In this document: positions 11,314-23,339 of the stretch, in pieces
Position numbering within the stretch: the first letter of the stretch is position 1
Layout: each line of letters begins with the position of its first letter
Origin: Flammulina velutipes
Lineage: Eukaryota > Basidiomycota > Agaricomycetes > Agaricales > Physalacriaceae
Direction: 5' to 3'
Assembly (NCBI GenBank): GCA_011800155.1
Contig: CM022368.1
Span: 1,488,001-1,552,000, forward strand
DNA length: 64,000 nucleotides
Position numbers and translations under genes: made by a program
The notes under the pieces: model-generated
Told to the model about the DNA's origin: nothing
Seen by the model: the letters and a program-made list of their open reading frames with translations, nothing else
The model's database searches: none

Positions 11314-14300
11314 TTAAGCGACTTCATCATCGCCATAATCAACCGGAACGTCCCAGAAATCTAAACATGGTCAGGCAATAATCATGTGAAGGTAATACAT
11401 GCACATACTTTCGTACACTTTAGACGTAACAGGACTACCGACTCTGACTTGGGCTTTGGCTTTGACTTTGGCTTTGGCACTGGCACTGGCCTTGGCACTG
11501 GCACTGGACTTGACATTGGCACTGGACTTGACACCGGCACTGGCTTTGGAGCTAGCGGGAATGGTCAGAGAAATTGGGACTTTGAATTCCTCAGCGTCCT
11601 TGGCATATGGCCGTGGCGGCATAGGCGAGGGAACAGTGAACTCATTCACATTGGTTGAGTACGCGGGATGCACCGGATATGCGCCATCGTCCAATATCTT
11701 GCTCTCTGGCAATCGTTCGTAGAGGACCCCCTTCATGTAACTCCTGTCGTCGGGTTCTGGAGCTGACATACTTGGACCAGCGTGTGGTATCGTCGAAGAT
11801 GCAGATTGATCCTGGTATCGGCGGCGTTTCTTGTAGTGACGATCGTAATTTATGGCAGTTCTCTGCCACGCTTGGTTGCCAAAATTCTTCTGCGAGTGTT
11901 GTTGAGGGTCGTGTGTATTGAAAACGCGTGATCCTGGTGGACTAGCATTCGGAGTTACATTCAACGTGGAAGCTGATCATCGCATCACATGAATGGTCTG
12001 TGATTACTCGTAGAGCGTCAAAGTAGACTTACTCTGTGGAGGAAGAGGCTTTCTCGGAGACAAGCTCTCGTACGATGGTTCCGCGGAAGGAAACAAAGAA
12101 AGCGGGTCCGTCGAATCGGATGAAGAAAACGATTCCACCGGCGACGAAGGGAGTGGCGCAGATTTTTTCGGTATTGTGAGATGACCAAACCTATTCCTGT
12201 ATCTGGTTGGTGTCTCCGGCGGTTGAGGAACATCGGGAGAGGGAGTTCGTCTCCTTGGACTTGATTTCACAGAGGCCTCTCCCAATCCGCTAACCATTTC
12301 AGTAGGGTCGGGGGAACGGGGTCGCTTCTGACGATTTACATGAGAAGAGGTATCGCCCCAACCAATGATCGATTGGTGTGATTCGTCATTCAGCGCAGCT
12401 TGTTTGGCGGTATCTATTGCCTTGCGCGCAGCATTAGACTGGTATTGCTTCTTCGGCGTCCCAATTGGCTTTGATTTGTTGATATTGCCCTGTGAAACGG
12501 CTGGAAGGGGAGGTACTGGTGCCTTCGAGGTTGACGGCAAAGGTCTTGTACGAGATCCGCGGGGTGCAATAAGCCTGGCTAGAGGAATATCGTCTTCTTC
12601 GGAGGAGGAGGAAATTTCGTTGTATACTATCCGCTTTGGAAAGAAGTGAGGTTGCTAGCCTCGACAGACAAAAAGGTCGTACCTTTCGCTTTCGAGAGGG
12701 GGGCTTGACGGGCAACTTGATACCTAGACTTTTGGTCGTAGGCACGACTACAAAAACCTGTTTCGCAGGCTTATTCTGCGTCGGTGCTGGGGGTGGATCT
12801 GCAACGACAGCTGGAGTATGACCTGAACCCGTATCTTCTTTGAGCATGGTTATTTCAGTTATAAACAACGGTAATTGAGAGTTGCTTTACCTGTTACGTC
12901 CATCTCAGTTTCGTCCACGGTGCCACTAGTCTCAGAAGGCTCGTCTGAGTACGGGATCTGACAAAGTTGAACCAAGTAGTGCAAGGACATAAGAAGAATA
13001 TCTCACCTCACGAAGCCGTTTGTCATACCAGCCAGGTTTTGTATAATCTTGATTCATAGGACGGCAGCACTTGAATCTGGTGCACAGATATATGGCCAGC
13101 GACGTATAAGAAATTGCAGTGCCCTCTGATACACTGCGTTCGACTGAAGCGAAAGCGGTCTTCAAGCAGGTAACCCTCGTCTCTTGGTGAAGGGCGTGGT
13201 ACTCAATCGATCCCTTCGTCGACGAAGCATAGGCGATGAGCGATTGTGTAGAGTGAAGATTCCACTCTTCCAGTTGATGAGGGAAGCACTTTCCTGCATG
13301 ACATCCACGGCAGCTTATAACGTGAGACCTTATCGCAACATGGGAAAGGGTTTTTGGGGAGTAACGGCAACTCCGTTCCTACTTAATTGTTAGAATGAAC
13401 AACGTGAAGGCGAATTTAACGTTACCTCGGGCGTTTTCAGCTTCTTGATATCAGTACACTCCTTCCATAATATGCACGCCGCATAAAATACGCAGTCTTT
13501 CCCATCGAGAGTACTAAGATGGTCATAAGAGACAATGCATTCAGGTAGATGTGAGCACGTACATTGCGTCCTCGACATCTAATACTCCTAGTTTGCACAT
13601 CTTGTGATATGCATTCAAAGTGTCGAAAGCCTGTTGCCGTCGATCAAGTAGATCTTGAAAGTCGCGACATTCGGTAGGCTCGCTGCAAAAACAACGGCAT
13701 CTCCGTCCTTCAGCATAGCATCCTGGACAAAGAACGATTCCTTCGTCAGCAGCGGAATCTTTTCCAGGCGGTGTGCATTTGCTGCACTCCAAAAAGCTTT
13801 GGAAGATATCAGCGCCGCAAAAGTCACAACTCAAATTATCGGTCAGTGTGTGTAACCGTTTGGGTTTCACAATTGGATGGGGTGCCTCCATTTTCAGGAT
13901 GTGGTCGAACATTTCAAGTAAGGTTTGCAGTCGCTGGGCATCATTGCGTGTCATGGAACCATCAGAGGCGATAGAGTCGACCAATGCGCAGAGAGAATGG
14001 TATATGGTAAGCTTTATGCGATAGGTCTCCACGCGGCACACCCTATGTGGTATGAGCGAACCAAAGTGAAAGCTCCACGAAGTTCTCACCGTTGATACAC
14101 AGGCAATTCATGATAAAGGGCAACAGACAGCCCTTTGAGCGTCATACGAGACCAAGAGGTCTTCGTTGTTATACCACCATAGTTCACAACCTGATGACAG
14201 CTTCGTGGGGGTACCAGCACCAGATCACCAAGTTTCTGTTGCGTCACGTATACTGTGAACGGCGCCTTTGCAAGTTCCTCGATGGTGATGGTATGAAGCT

Positions 14301-15328
14301 CGTGATCCAGCTCGTGCCGGAGGCGTTGGAAGTAGCGTGTAACCTTGAGGATGTCTGACCCTCGCGTCATGAACCAGAATGAGCAGCCGTCGCGTTCAGT
14401 GTAGCACATGAGATTATGTCCGGAAGACGCGCACAGATCTTTATGAGCAGGAGTGAACGTATCGCCGATGCCATGGTAGCACATAAGCGTCTCCACTTGA
14501 TTCTGCGAGGATGAGTAGTCGACCGGAAATTAAATAGACGCGTCGTACCTCTGGTGGCAGATAGTTCAAGTAGTTATCGGGGTGGTCTGGAGTGAATATA
14601 GAGGGAATAACGCCGCTATGAAGCCATTGGCGCCATTCTTCTGGACATTCCGCGTCCTTGCCGTACCACCGTTCCCGTTCTGCAAACGGTAAATGATCAA
14701 TGAATGACGCGAACTAAGAGAGAACGCACCTTGAGGACCAACAAACGGTTCGGACGCGCGTGATCGCTCTATGAAGTCGTCCAAGGGTACGTTTCTATCC
14801 TTGAGAGTGTGTATATTACGGACGTCGAGTGCTAAGTCGAGTTTAATAGAAGGTAGGGTCGGAGACAGTGTACTCACTGGAATCTTTCGACAATTCGCGG
14901 AACTTATCGATAGTGAACAGGCCCTTGGGCCATTTCGGATGATTGTGCCATCCTTCGATAACGAGGGGGGTGTCTATGTCGTTGTAGTCGGAAATCCTAT
15001 CCATGTCGAGTTCTAGCGCAGACACGCGAGGGACTTGCTCGAAATTGTCGCCTTGAGCAAGCAGAAATTCCATGGACCATCCTTTGGTGGTGAGCGTCTT
15101 CTTCGTCGACGGGCCATCTTGCATGTCGTCGTCGTGGTTAAAAATCAAATCGTCCAAGTCGTCGAGGTCGAAGTCTAGACATGGCAGGCCACGTGAAGTA
15201 TCGCTGCCCGATTCGGACAAGCTTCGCCACTCAGGCAGCCACCGCACAGGAAGGTCACAGTCCTCCCATTCCTCCAAACCGTTCTCCAGCATTTTCATGC
15301 GTAACCATTCGAAGACACCAAGCGACAT
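11314..15328 (-). CDS. JmjC-domain protein with Cys-rich zinc region and long basic tail
   Basis: Twelve exons, with all junctions in frame, give 1155 residues (exon 1 15328-14878, last exon 11360-11314). The JmjC core is in exon 4: HKD in TPAHKDLCAS supplies the H-x-D iron ligands, and His in VLVPPRSCHQVVNYGG is the third. This fits an Fe(II)/2-oxoglutarate dioxygenase, usually a histone lysine demethylase. A Cys-rich block follows (CDFCGADIF...CSKC...CPGCYAEGRRCRCFC), probably binding zinc. A second Cys/His group (CRGCHAGKC) lies in exon 7. The last 400 residues are disordered, with NLS-like KRK/KKRRR clusters and an Ala/Lys/Ser repeat tract encoded near 11430-11540. The catalytic residues look intact. 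Whether the Cys region reads chromatin marks is inference. Confidence 0.85.
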
Positions 15329-16084
15329 GGCACAGAAGAATCAAGAGTTGGCACATCCGTCAGATCAGTGTGGGTATGTATTGAAATCGTAAGCGCCCAC
15401 ACAATCCATATCTAGTACTAAGTACCCACACATAGCCCAGCATAGCCGCTCTATTTATGAAAAACCGGGTTATTCAACCAATTGCTAACGGGGAGAGCGG
15501 TTTGCATCTCATCTCACTCCTTGCACGTATAATACGATACGCACCACCAATGAACGAGCATTTGCCCTTGAGTCTTACCCAGACAATCGTTAACTCAAAA
15601 CGCTCGTGGAAACTGCTGGCGCTAATGGGTATATCCCCACTGAAGAACGTCTGATACTTAACTGAGCTGTTTGCTGTTGGTACTAGTAATACAGCCTCCT
15701 TGATCATGATGAGTTACTGCTACTCAGACAGCACAGCAGAACAGCCTTTTAACAGTGAATACAGCAAACATAGAGCCATCTCCCCGGGATATAACAGCTC
15801 GATTGCTAAGTGTATCCGACGTCCTGATGCGCTCCGGTGCACATGCCTGTTATGAAAGACACGAGTACTTATTTCCGTTCGGTGACAGATGGAAATTTCC
15901 TAAACGGAGTGTTTGAGAAGAGGAAACAGTCATAGGATAGGATAGAACTACACGTTGTGGCACACATGGCCATGGAAGAATTCACAAACTGATTTATTCC
16001 AACTTATTCCCACGGGGCTGCCACTTGCGTATCTTGATCTTCAGTCAACGTTTCAACCTTCAACGTTCAACAAGCGTCATCGTG
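15329..16084. other. Intergenic region between JmjC gene and coiled-coil gene
   Basis: 756 bases upstream of two divergent genes. Only short ORFs without family features are present. Nothing else is recognised. Confidence 0.45.
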
Positions 16085-17050
16085 ATGCCAGGTCCATCTA
16101 ACAGAAGTACATCAAAATCTCGTATAATATGGACATCTGTAAGTCATTACATTGTCCAACAGGAAATCACAGAAGAAAACCGCAGAAGCCTCTGAAGTTC
16201 GATACTACTAGGACCGTTCCGACCTGTGAATCTATCGCTGGAAATCTTAAACCGGGCTTCCTGTCAACAACAAGTTGTGACTCAACATATTCTACGTCAT
16301 TCAGCCAGGAAGGTGCGGGTCGTTGCATGTGGCGCCACAGCGCACAAGGTCTGATAATCACCCGAATTAACTTAGACCTCAAGCGTCAACTGTGGGAGCA
16401 CAAGTCATTGCTAGACGAGGCTCGTGAGGAGCGTAACAAAGCTGAAGACCTTTTAGACTCGAGCCACTCCCTATCCACACCGATGATAGTCGACCGATCG
16501 ACTGTCATCGGCAAGAAAGGGAGTGGTTCGAGTCTAAAGACCTTTGCTCTTCCCGATTGAGAGAAATCCAAGACATGGAACTGCAGATCAAGAAACGCAC
16601 AGTCGCGTTTATCGCCAGCCACACGAAACTTCAAGGTTATTTTGATTTATATTTGCGAAGCTGTTCTTGCTCACAGACAATCCACCATCAGCCGAGCGAC
16701 AGGCTCATTTCAACCACAACATTGCAGAATATGTCTGCCTCAACGACGAGAAGGACGCACTTAACCAAGCACTGGCCACACCAGACATCACAGCAAAACA
16801 GCTAAAGGATGTAATTCAAACACATCTTGGCATGCTCCAGGCCATTACCAATAGACATAGGCCTGTCCAAGGCAGTTATGAAGACGCGATGATTACGTTG
16901 GGAAGACAGGCAAAAGTTGAACAAAATGAAGATAAAATTGGTGAGAAGAGGGGAAGAGTGAGTGAGGAAGGAGATTTAGATGTAAACGAAGGAGGACAAA
17001 GAACAGGCGGTCGTAATTGCCCGAAGCGACATCCTTGCCACTCACTGTAA
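16085..17050 (+). CDS. Hypothetical coiled-coil protein, doubtful model
   Basis: A four-exon model fits in frame: 16085-16138, 16186-16525, 16573-16635, 16677-17050 (276 residues). Introns are 47, 47 and 41 nt, but two use weak GTT 5' sites. The middle is charged and helical (LKRQLWEHKSLLDEAREERN; then DMELQIKKRTVAFIASHTKL), and the C-terminal part has ITAKQLKDVIQTHLGMLQAI followed by an acidic/basic tail. I do not recognise the family. Exon 2 contains a near-perfect 81-nt palindrome, which is odd inside coding sequence and suggests either a recent inverted duplication or a decaying gene. Without intron 2, reading in the exon-2 frame stops at 16558-16560. Confidence 0.4.
16455..16535. repeat. 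Long imperfect palindrome
   Basis: Left arm 16455-16493 and right arm 16498-16535 are reverse complements over 38-39 nt, with a few mismatches and one 1-nt indel, separated by only 4 nt. The arms begin agactcga and end gtcga. It lies in the putative exon 2 of the coiled-coil gene. Confidence 0.85.
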
Positions 17051-17859
17051 CCTGTTCCATCCATCCGCATCCTATCTACATGAGACGAATGTAGACGACA
17101 CTGGAACGTAGTAAAACTTCATCACTATCCCTAGAAGACGTGGAATGAGCTCAAGTCACAAGAAAAAAGACGATGACGAATCAGGAAAACAAATTAGTCT
17201 CATACGCATTGCGTCGAAGTGAGCTGAGTTATGTATCTCATCACGAAGGAAGAAAACTATACATGGAAATGGATGGATGCTTACTTGTGGAGAGGTTGAC
17301 GACTTCTGCCAAAGAAAGAGCGTCCGCCAAACGTGGGCAAGGGCAAGAGACGTAGTGAAGATGACGGGAATTTTTCAGAACGCTCCGGCCAAGCTGTAAA
17401 TTTTAGCATAGCTGCAGCAGCATACGTATCAAACGATGGTGGACCCCAACGTTAACGGAGTTCTGTGGTGAGAGCATCGAAGGGCGTGGGAGTGCAGCGT
17501 CGGCGTTGTCAACGAGTGTTATTCAAGAAGTATTTGTAAGAGGAGCGGCCAAGGAGCGACGGGAGAAAAGGCATTTGGACGTCAATGGGAGAAAAATCAA
17601 AATTTAAATGCCAGCAAAGCGTGAGAGTTTTTGGCGGCATCTGCCGGTGTGGGTCCATGTGGGACAATAGGATATGTTGCATATTATCTCACTGCATCGT
17701 CAGATAGTAGTTGAGCCCATCATAGCTAGAGCATGCGCTGACCATCTCTGTTTAGTCCTTGAACGAGAAGCAAAAGGATGTGGCGTGTGTCACACGTCAC
17801 ACCACATGACAAACGCGCTCAGCCTGCTCGACGCGTCCAACACTTTGTCTCTTCCCATC
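17051..17859. other. Intergenic, upstream of RING gene
   Basis: 809 bases between two plus-strand genes. ORFs here are short and unlike any family known to me. The last 200 bases presumably hold the promoter of the Zip3-like gene. Confidence 0.45.
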
Positions 17860-19406
17860 ATGTCCAACGTGTCCTCCGCTCCGCCGGACTTTGATTTCTG
17901 GGAATTCGTCAATTGTGCTCGCTGTCAGCTTCCGTTCGTCTCTCAGGCAGGCGCGACGATACCGTTCTGGCTCACAGAATGCGGGCATATCATCTGCAAC
18001 AATCATCTCAGTGCGTCTTCGAGCAGCATAATCCGAGGATATCAACGAGCAGACTTTAGACGCGGACCAGAGCTGCTCAGTATGCGCGTCTACAGGAATA
18101 CAGCTCGTGCCGCTCCAACAAGAAGTGCGTTCGCTCTCTGCGGTCGTTGAAGCGTCTCATTGGACTTGTAGATGGATCCTCCCATGTCCGATTGGTTTCG
18201 ATCTGTTCCTTACGCGCTGGACTCTGTAGCCTACGCCGCCAAGGTGCGCTACTCCCTATCTGCTGTATATGTGCTCGACTCACATGCCCACAGTTCCAGC
18301 AAGAGTCCATGGCCGCCCAAATCCGATTCTTCAGGACGCGACATCAGCAACAACGAGGTTTTATCGACAAACTCAAGCAGGAGATCAATGATCTACGGAG
18401 GCGGCTTCAGTACGCCACCCAAGAGGTAAATTATCAGCCACAGCAACAAACTATGGACGAGGGCATGGATCACCGGCAAATGGAGATGCAAGAACCGTCC
18501 AATATGATAAATCGCAATGGCAAACGGCCAATGATGGACCAACAACGGTATGTCCGGTAGCCAACTTTTTCCAAACCCAGCTCAAGTCGTGTAGGCCGAT
18601 GACAGCCTCCAGCGCCCACTCTGACCCTACCCCCGTTATCGGACGAAACAGACTTACTCTTCCGCCTGGTCAACAGCCCCAGCTACTCGCGTCGAACCGC
18701 GCAGACGAGCCTACACACCACGACCAACATCTTCAACAACGAGCTCGGCAGCCGCCACCGCGACCAGGGTCTCGAAGCTTCCAGCAGTATGTGTTGGGCT
18801 GTGGAGGAGACTTCAGCTGATCGCGTCCTTAGACAATACGCCTATGCCCCGCCGTCCACGCCACGGATGCCTCCGCCTCAAGTTGCCCATGCTCAAAATC
18901 GAAATCATATTCAGCGCACCAACCATATTCCCCCGCCTCCTCCCTCTGCAGTAGCAATGCCTCCGCCTCCGCCGCCTGGTGCTGCTGGTAGCAAGTTTAA
19001 ACCAGCGCAGTCACAAAACAGACGTCAAGAGCCTTCCCGCAGTCTGCGACCTCCAGCGACACCAGTAATGGGACAGCAAGCTCAAGTCCAGCGTCAAGTC
19101 GCGAATACCGGCTCCTTGTCTCATCAGCAAGTGAACAATATCGCCTCGTCGACGAGCAACCGCTTCCTACCTCCAAGTGAACGATTCGCGCCTCCTACAC
19201 ACATCAAGGCTGGAGGTGGAACGAAACGATTCATGCCTCCGACGCCTGCTCAAGGAGGATTTTCTCGCTCAGCTTCTATGATGCCCGCCGCTGGAAATTC
19301 TGGATCTGGAAATCGACAGCCTCTCGCGCGCGCTGGAACTGCGATCTCGAATAATTCTGGAGGAGGACAGCGAATACCTTTTGTGCCTGGACCTAGTTTT
19401 GCTTGA
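17860..19406 (+). CDS. Zip3/RNF212-like RING protein (meiotic crossover factor type)
   Basis: Six exons (17860-18010, 18060-18124, 18172-18243, 18294-18547, 18595-18786, 18833-19406) give 435 residues. The N-terminal RING reads CARC, then FWLTECGHIICNNHL, then, after splicing, CSVCAS. A coiled coil follows (FQQESMAAQIRFF...FIDKLKQEINDLRRRLQ). The remaining 280 residues are disordered, Pro/Gln-rich, and contain FLPPSERFAPP-like repeats. RING plus short coiled coil plus Ser/Pro tail is the layout of Zip3, HEI10 and RNF212, SUMO or ubiquitin ligases that mark crossover sites in meiosis. The assignment is by architecture; the tail is not conserved in sequence. It ends convergently with the Asterix gene 153 bases away. 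Confidence 0.72.
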
Positions 19407-19559
19407 CCTTGGGGACGGAAGTGAGGTGGGAAGGGGTTGATAGTTAGGATTTTTTGCTCTTGCTTGAACCTGGAATGCACAATGCTTGGATATGTCAACC
19501 ACAGAGTGATTATTGAAAAGTGAAGAATACAGTATGTATCCACAAGCGAGAACACCAAA

Positions 19560-20002
19560 TTACACGGTCTTGGGCGGGGTGATGATGAACATAGGGAGGT
19601 ATGAGGCGACGAGGGCACTGATGCACAGACTGGGGAGTTTCTTCAGCGATATTCGACAGACAGGGCAAGGTTAGACGTACAGGAGGTTGGAGAAGCCTCC
19701 TCCTCCGTCTTTGGCGCGGAGGGGATGTTGGTTAATGAGGGTGCTTATGCCGAACAAGACGGAGGGCCAGGCAAGGTATCTGAAGGGCATTTAGCTTTTG
19801 CTGGGTGTTTTGTAGGGAGAACACGCCTGTTTCTCGTCACCATAATCAAGCCAGAGAGGAACATGCCAGAGGTGCCCAAGCCATCTACGATGTGTCAAGC
19901 GAGAGCGGTATAGCCATGTAATTTCCTACCTGTCGTGTCCTTGTACCAGGTGGATGGCAGACTGAACTTTGTTGCGAGGGCGGCATCTCTTGGGTCGGAC
20001 AT
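19560..20002 (-). CDS. Asterix/PAT10-like ER membrane chaperone subunit
   Basis: Four small exons (20002-19930, 19884-19827, 19779-19681, 19617-19560) give 95 residues, too fragmented to show as one open frame. The protein has FSLPSTWYKDTTDGLGTSGM, a first helix MFLSGLIMVTRN, then YLAWPSVLFGISTLINQHPL, RAKDGG, and a last helix LVASYLPMFII. This is the Asterix (WDR83OS) pattern, including the N-x-x-P-L-R-x-K signature. In animals it is part of the PAT complex that protects transmembrane helices at the translocon. Intron 2 (19826-19780) must be a GC-AG intron: AG|GCGTGT...CAG|A restores RNRYLAWPS. This gene would be missed by ORF-length filters. Confidence 0.82.
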
Positions 20003-20310
20003 GGTGGGAGTGAAAGGCTGAGATGATGGCTTGCAGTTTCCGTTCAACAACTACACTTTCTATAGCAAAAATGCATAGACTTGTTGCATAACTCTGCAAA
20101 CCACCTCCAATTTCCTTGTTCTTTCCATTTTTTTATTCACGGAAAAGCAGTGTCGTGCCGAATGTCTGGATGATCGGCAGAGTGGAAAGCGCAGTTGTCA
20201 TCACTGCCTCTTGACCTCATCCTCGTTTCGTTCATTCTCTTTCTCTTCCCTTCGACTGGTCCAGCTCGTTTCTTCACTGATTGCTGGTACTTGCGCTCTA
20301 TCGTCCAACA
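20003..20310. promoter_or_regulatory. Divergent promoter region, Asterix / LEA-2 gene
   Basis: 308 bases separate the two start codons. A pyrimidine-rich stretch (tcattctctttctcttccct, about 20231-20250) precedes the plus-strand gene by roughly 60 bases. No TATA box is evident. Confidence 0.4.
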
Positions 20311-21649
20311 ATGGCCTACCAGGACCCCTACGATGCTCAGTACGGGCGCAACCAGCCACAATACCGAACGACCAGCCCCGAGCAGTTCAATCCATACGCC
20401 AACAACCAGCCTGTAACTCAAGCACCCTATGGCCAGGCGCCATACGCTGATTACAACGCGGGATACAGAGACGAGCCAAACGATGAATACTACCAGCAAC
20501 AACAAAGGCGCCCTACGTATGACCCTCCAACGGGCGCACCTGAGCCTCAAGTACAGTACGCTGTCGCAAAATCAGAAGCCCCCAGTGGGTTCGAAAGCGG
20601 AGAATTTACACCGAGAGAAAAGTAACAAGTCCCCACTCTACCCCTTCAATGGTTACCGACCTTTGTGTTACTAGGACAGCGCACGATCTGCGAGCATATC
20701 GATACGAATCTCAAGGACGCTTATGGACAAAGGTGTGTTTACCATCTGCCTTGAAATTGCAGATAATTAATGTGCATGTGTAGGGTTCGCGCGCAGGATG
20801 TATCACTAGATTCTTCTGCTGTACGCTCCTCATTACCATCTTCGTCTTCGCCAGCATCGTACTAGCCCTGGCACTGGTGTGTATCCCCGGTTATTATTGT
20901 GGCCCATGCGACTGACACACAACGGCAGTGGATTCGACCTCCCAGTGTCATAATTGGAGATATCTACCAGCCCGCGACGGGTAGCCAGTTTCAGCTGACA
21001 GACAATGGTGTGAAAATCAACTTCAACTTGAATGTCTCGTAAGTTGGTATCCATGTCCTTCTCGGTCCTCTCTCATAATACACAGTGTCAACAACCCCAA
21101 CTACTTTTCCGTCGATCTGAAGAGGGTCAAAACCGATGTAGGTGCTCCTGGGAACACTCAGTATGAGTCTCAACGATAATCTCTAGCTCTTCTACCCCAT
21201 CAACAACACTGACATCGGAGGTGGTGTCACGAACGATATTGTGTTCGAGTCAAACTCCAACAAGACTGTTTCTTTCCCCTTTTCAATCGACTACACGACG
21301 GAATTGGATCCCTCCAACGCCATCTTGCTGGACTTGCTGCAAAAGTGCGGGATCTTGGGTACGGCTAGCGATATCACCGTTGATTACGAGTTAACAGTGA
21401 GCACATAACCCTCGTTGCTGCGCGGCGCTTATACTGACATTGGACGGAAGCTATCTATCCGCATACTACTCATCACCGTGTCTCCCAAGATATCGAATTC
21501 GTTCAGCTTCACTTGTCCTTTGGACTCATCCTCTCTCTCAGTAAGTCGAATTAACTTCATATGGCATGCTTCGAGGTTGAACTTGTTTCTAGGATCTAAT
21601 GGGCAATTCGGGAATGGACCTAGGGGATATCCTGGGAGGAACAGGTTAG
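20311..21649 (+). CDS. LEA-2 domain membrane protein (NDR1/HIN1-like)
   Basis: Eight exons give 326 residues; exon lengths sum to a multiple of three and every junction is GT-AG. The first 110 residues are Gln/Tyr/Pro-rich and cytosolic. One membrane helix follows (FFCCTLLITIFVFASIVLAL), then a lumenal or extracellular domain with FQLTDNGVKINFNLNVSVNN and PNYFSVDLKRVK. The N-x-s-V-x-N-P-N-Y pattern is that of LEA-2/WHy domains. Fungal proteins of this kind are found at the vacuole or plasma membrane; their role is not established. It is convergent with the thiamin pyrophosphokinase gene, 107 bases from stop to stop. Confidence 0.78.
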
Positions 21650-21756
21650 CTGAAACATACTCATCGACTTTGGACATTCTCTACTTCATGTGCGCATTAT
21701 ACAATGTACAGTATCATACGGACGATTCTATCACCATGATCCTACTTAATAGAGTG

Positions 21757-23012
21757 CTATCCTCCTGACACAGGGCATATAACAGCCACCTCGTCGCCTT
21801 CCTTCAGCTCATGGACACTAGGATCATCGACCATTTCCTCGTTTACGCTCCATTGGCTGCTCTGCAGTATTTTGTCGAGGCCGGAATTTGAGTGGCGCGC
21901 AACAAGGAGATCTCGAAGACTGGAGAGGTGGAAACCCTTCATCGGGATGGGCACAGTTTCTTCTGAGATACCAGTAGCAGTCAATGCCCCGGCGAAATAG
22001 AGGACCGTGATCTCTGTATGGAGTTCGGCGGTCCACCATATGGGCTTGGACGTCTTGATATAAACCTCGGGGGAGGAACGAACGAGATGATTAGACGTTG
22101 ATACTAATCCATCGAATGATGATTCGTGGTTAGCTGTTAACGCCATGAATATGATTCTAGTAAGGATGACTGGCTAACGGGCTTACTGAGGTTCCATTCC
22201 AGGCCACGAGTGGTTAGAATTGTAGAGTCGATGCCTACGGGAAGAAGCCCGCACGTTTTCCCGAGCACGGAGTGGTCGATTTGGATTGCATGTTCTCCCT
22301 GTAATGGCCGTTTCAGATGCTAGGCTCTTTGAATACACACAAAGCCACTTACAGCATCCATGACCCATCCGACGTTGTCATCTGTGATAGCAAAGACTTT
22401 CTTCTTCGCGTCACGTCGGAGTTTGTGGAGGTACGATAAGGTGTGGATGGTCTGATCCAAGCGGCCTGCCAGTCCACCAAGAAGAATGACTTCCCAGAGC
22501 TATTGGGGAATGGCAAAGCGCTATCAGAGTTCGAGACTGGTTTGAAGGTGGCGCGACTGGGATCATTACCTCGTCCCCTTGCTTTTCTGTGATAGCATTC
22601 ATGCATTTCATGAGATCGGTGGAATCCTGGTCTTTGTCGTGGATGATGGGGACATGCTAAAGAGATGTCAGAGGAGGAATTTCTGATATGATAAGTTTTT
22701 CACTGACATTTCTGGTGTAAAAAGCGCGCACGTCTCCTCTGATAGAATCCAAGTCGCCGATGACCGCGTCTGGGACGTATCTAATGCACTTTTAGCAACG
22801 CCACCTCCCCGAGATGTGTGTACGCACGTTTCCCTGCTACCAGCGGTGTCGAAAAGTCGGTTAGCGCCCCCGTCCGCGCAGTATCTGACGTGGCATCTAC
22901 TCCATAGACGGGATAGTAACGTCTGGGAGAATGGCTGATTTAGAATAATCAGCGCCCTCTTTGTGGTCGATGTGGTGGGGGAATGGCTCAAGAATTCGAC
23001 GTTCCAGTTCAT
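21757..23012 (-). CDS. Thiamin pyrophosphokinase fused to MoaD/MOCS2A-like sulfur carrier
   Basis: Six exons (23012-22828, 22780-22708, 22656-22570, 22499-22353, 22298-22187, 22133-21757) give 326 residues. Residues 1 to about 239 are thiamin pyrophosphokinase: RYCADGGANRLFD, PDAVIGDLDSIRGD, HDKDQDSTDLMKC, LLGGLAGRLDQTIH and the C-terminal STSN...IWWTAEL. It makes thiamin diphosphate from thiamin and ATP. The same exon then continues without stop or ATG into ITVLYFAGALTATGISEE and ends EGDEVAVICPVSGG, a complete molybdopterin synthase small subunit with the terminal Gly-Gly that is thiocarboxylated. The nearest in-frame ATG lies in the preceding intron (22146), so an independent MoaD start is not apparent. 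Having the MoaD part last keeps its Gly-Gly tail free. Known family members of both types are normally separate proteins. Confidence 0.85.
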
Positions 23013-23339
23013 TGTTAGGCAGAGTGGGATCCGAGATGGCTGTCTTCTAGGTAGAGATTGGATAAATTATGAGTCAAGCACGCCGTTGAAGGCCGTTCTA
23101 AGTACGGTATTAGACTCGGCGCGCTTGATTGATCGAACTCCGGCGCGGAGTGCCGACTTGTCCACCACATTCCATCTAATGGATTGGAAAGTACTGATAC
23201 GCCACATAGTAGATAGAAGCCAAGTCATTGTAAACATGAGGGAATGGGTATTTTGGAGCTAGAGATATCCAGGAGATATCAATGAATTCGTTGTCGGAAA
23301 ACTCCGAACAATGCAAGTGGCTGTGTACACACTCTCTTA
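23013..23339. promoter_or_regulatory. Divergent promoter region, thiamin pyrophosphokinase / TMA22
   Basis: 327 bases between divergent start codons with no coding potential. A thiamine riboswitch would be plausible here, but I could not identify the conserved TPP aptamer elements, and no large 5' intron is seen. Confidence 0.4.

Noticed and set aside
11430..11660. Plus-strand ORFs made of Gly/Thr/Phe or Leu/Ala repeats
   Set aside because: They are antisense shadows of the Ala/Lys/Ser repeat tract of the JmjC gene tail.
23013..23339. Possible TPP riboswitch near the thiamin pyrophosphokinase gene
   Set aside because: I could not find the conserved aptamer segments, and fungal TPP riboswitches regulate THI4/NMT1-type genes rather than the kinase.
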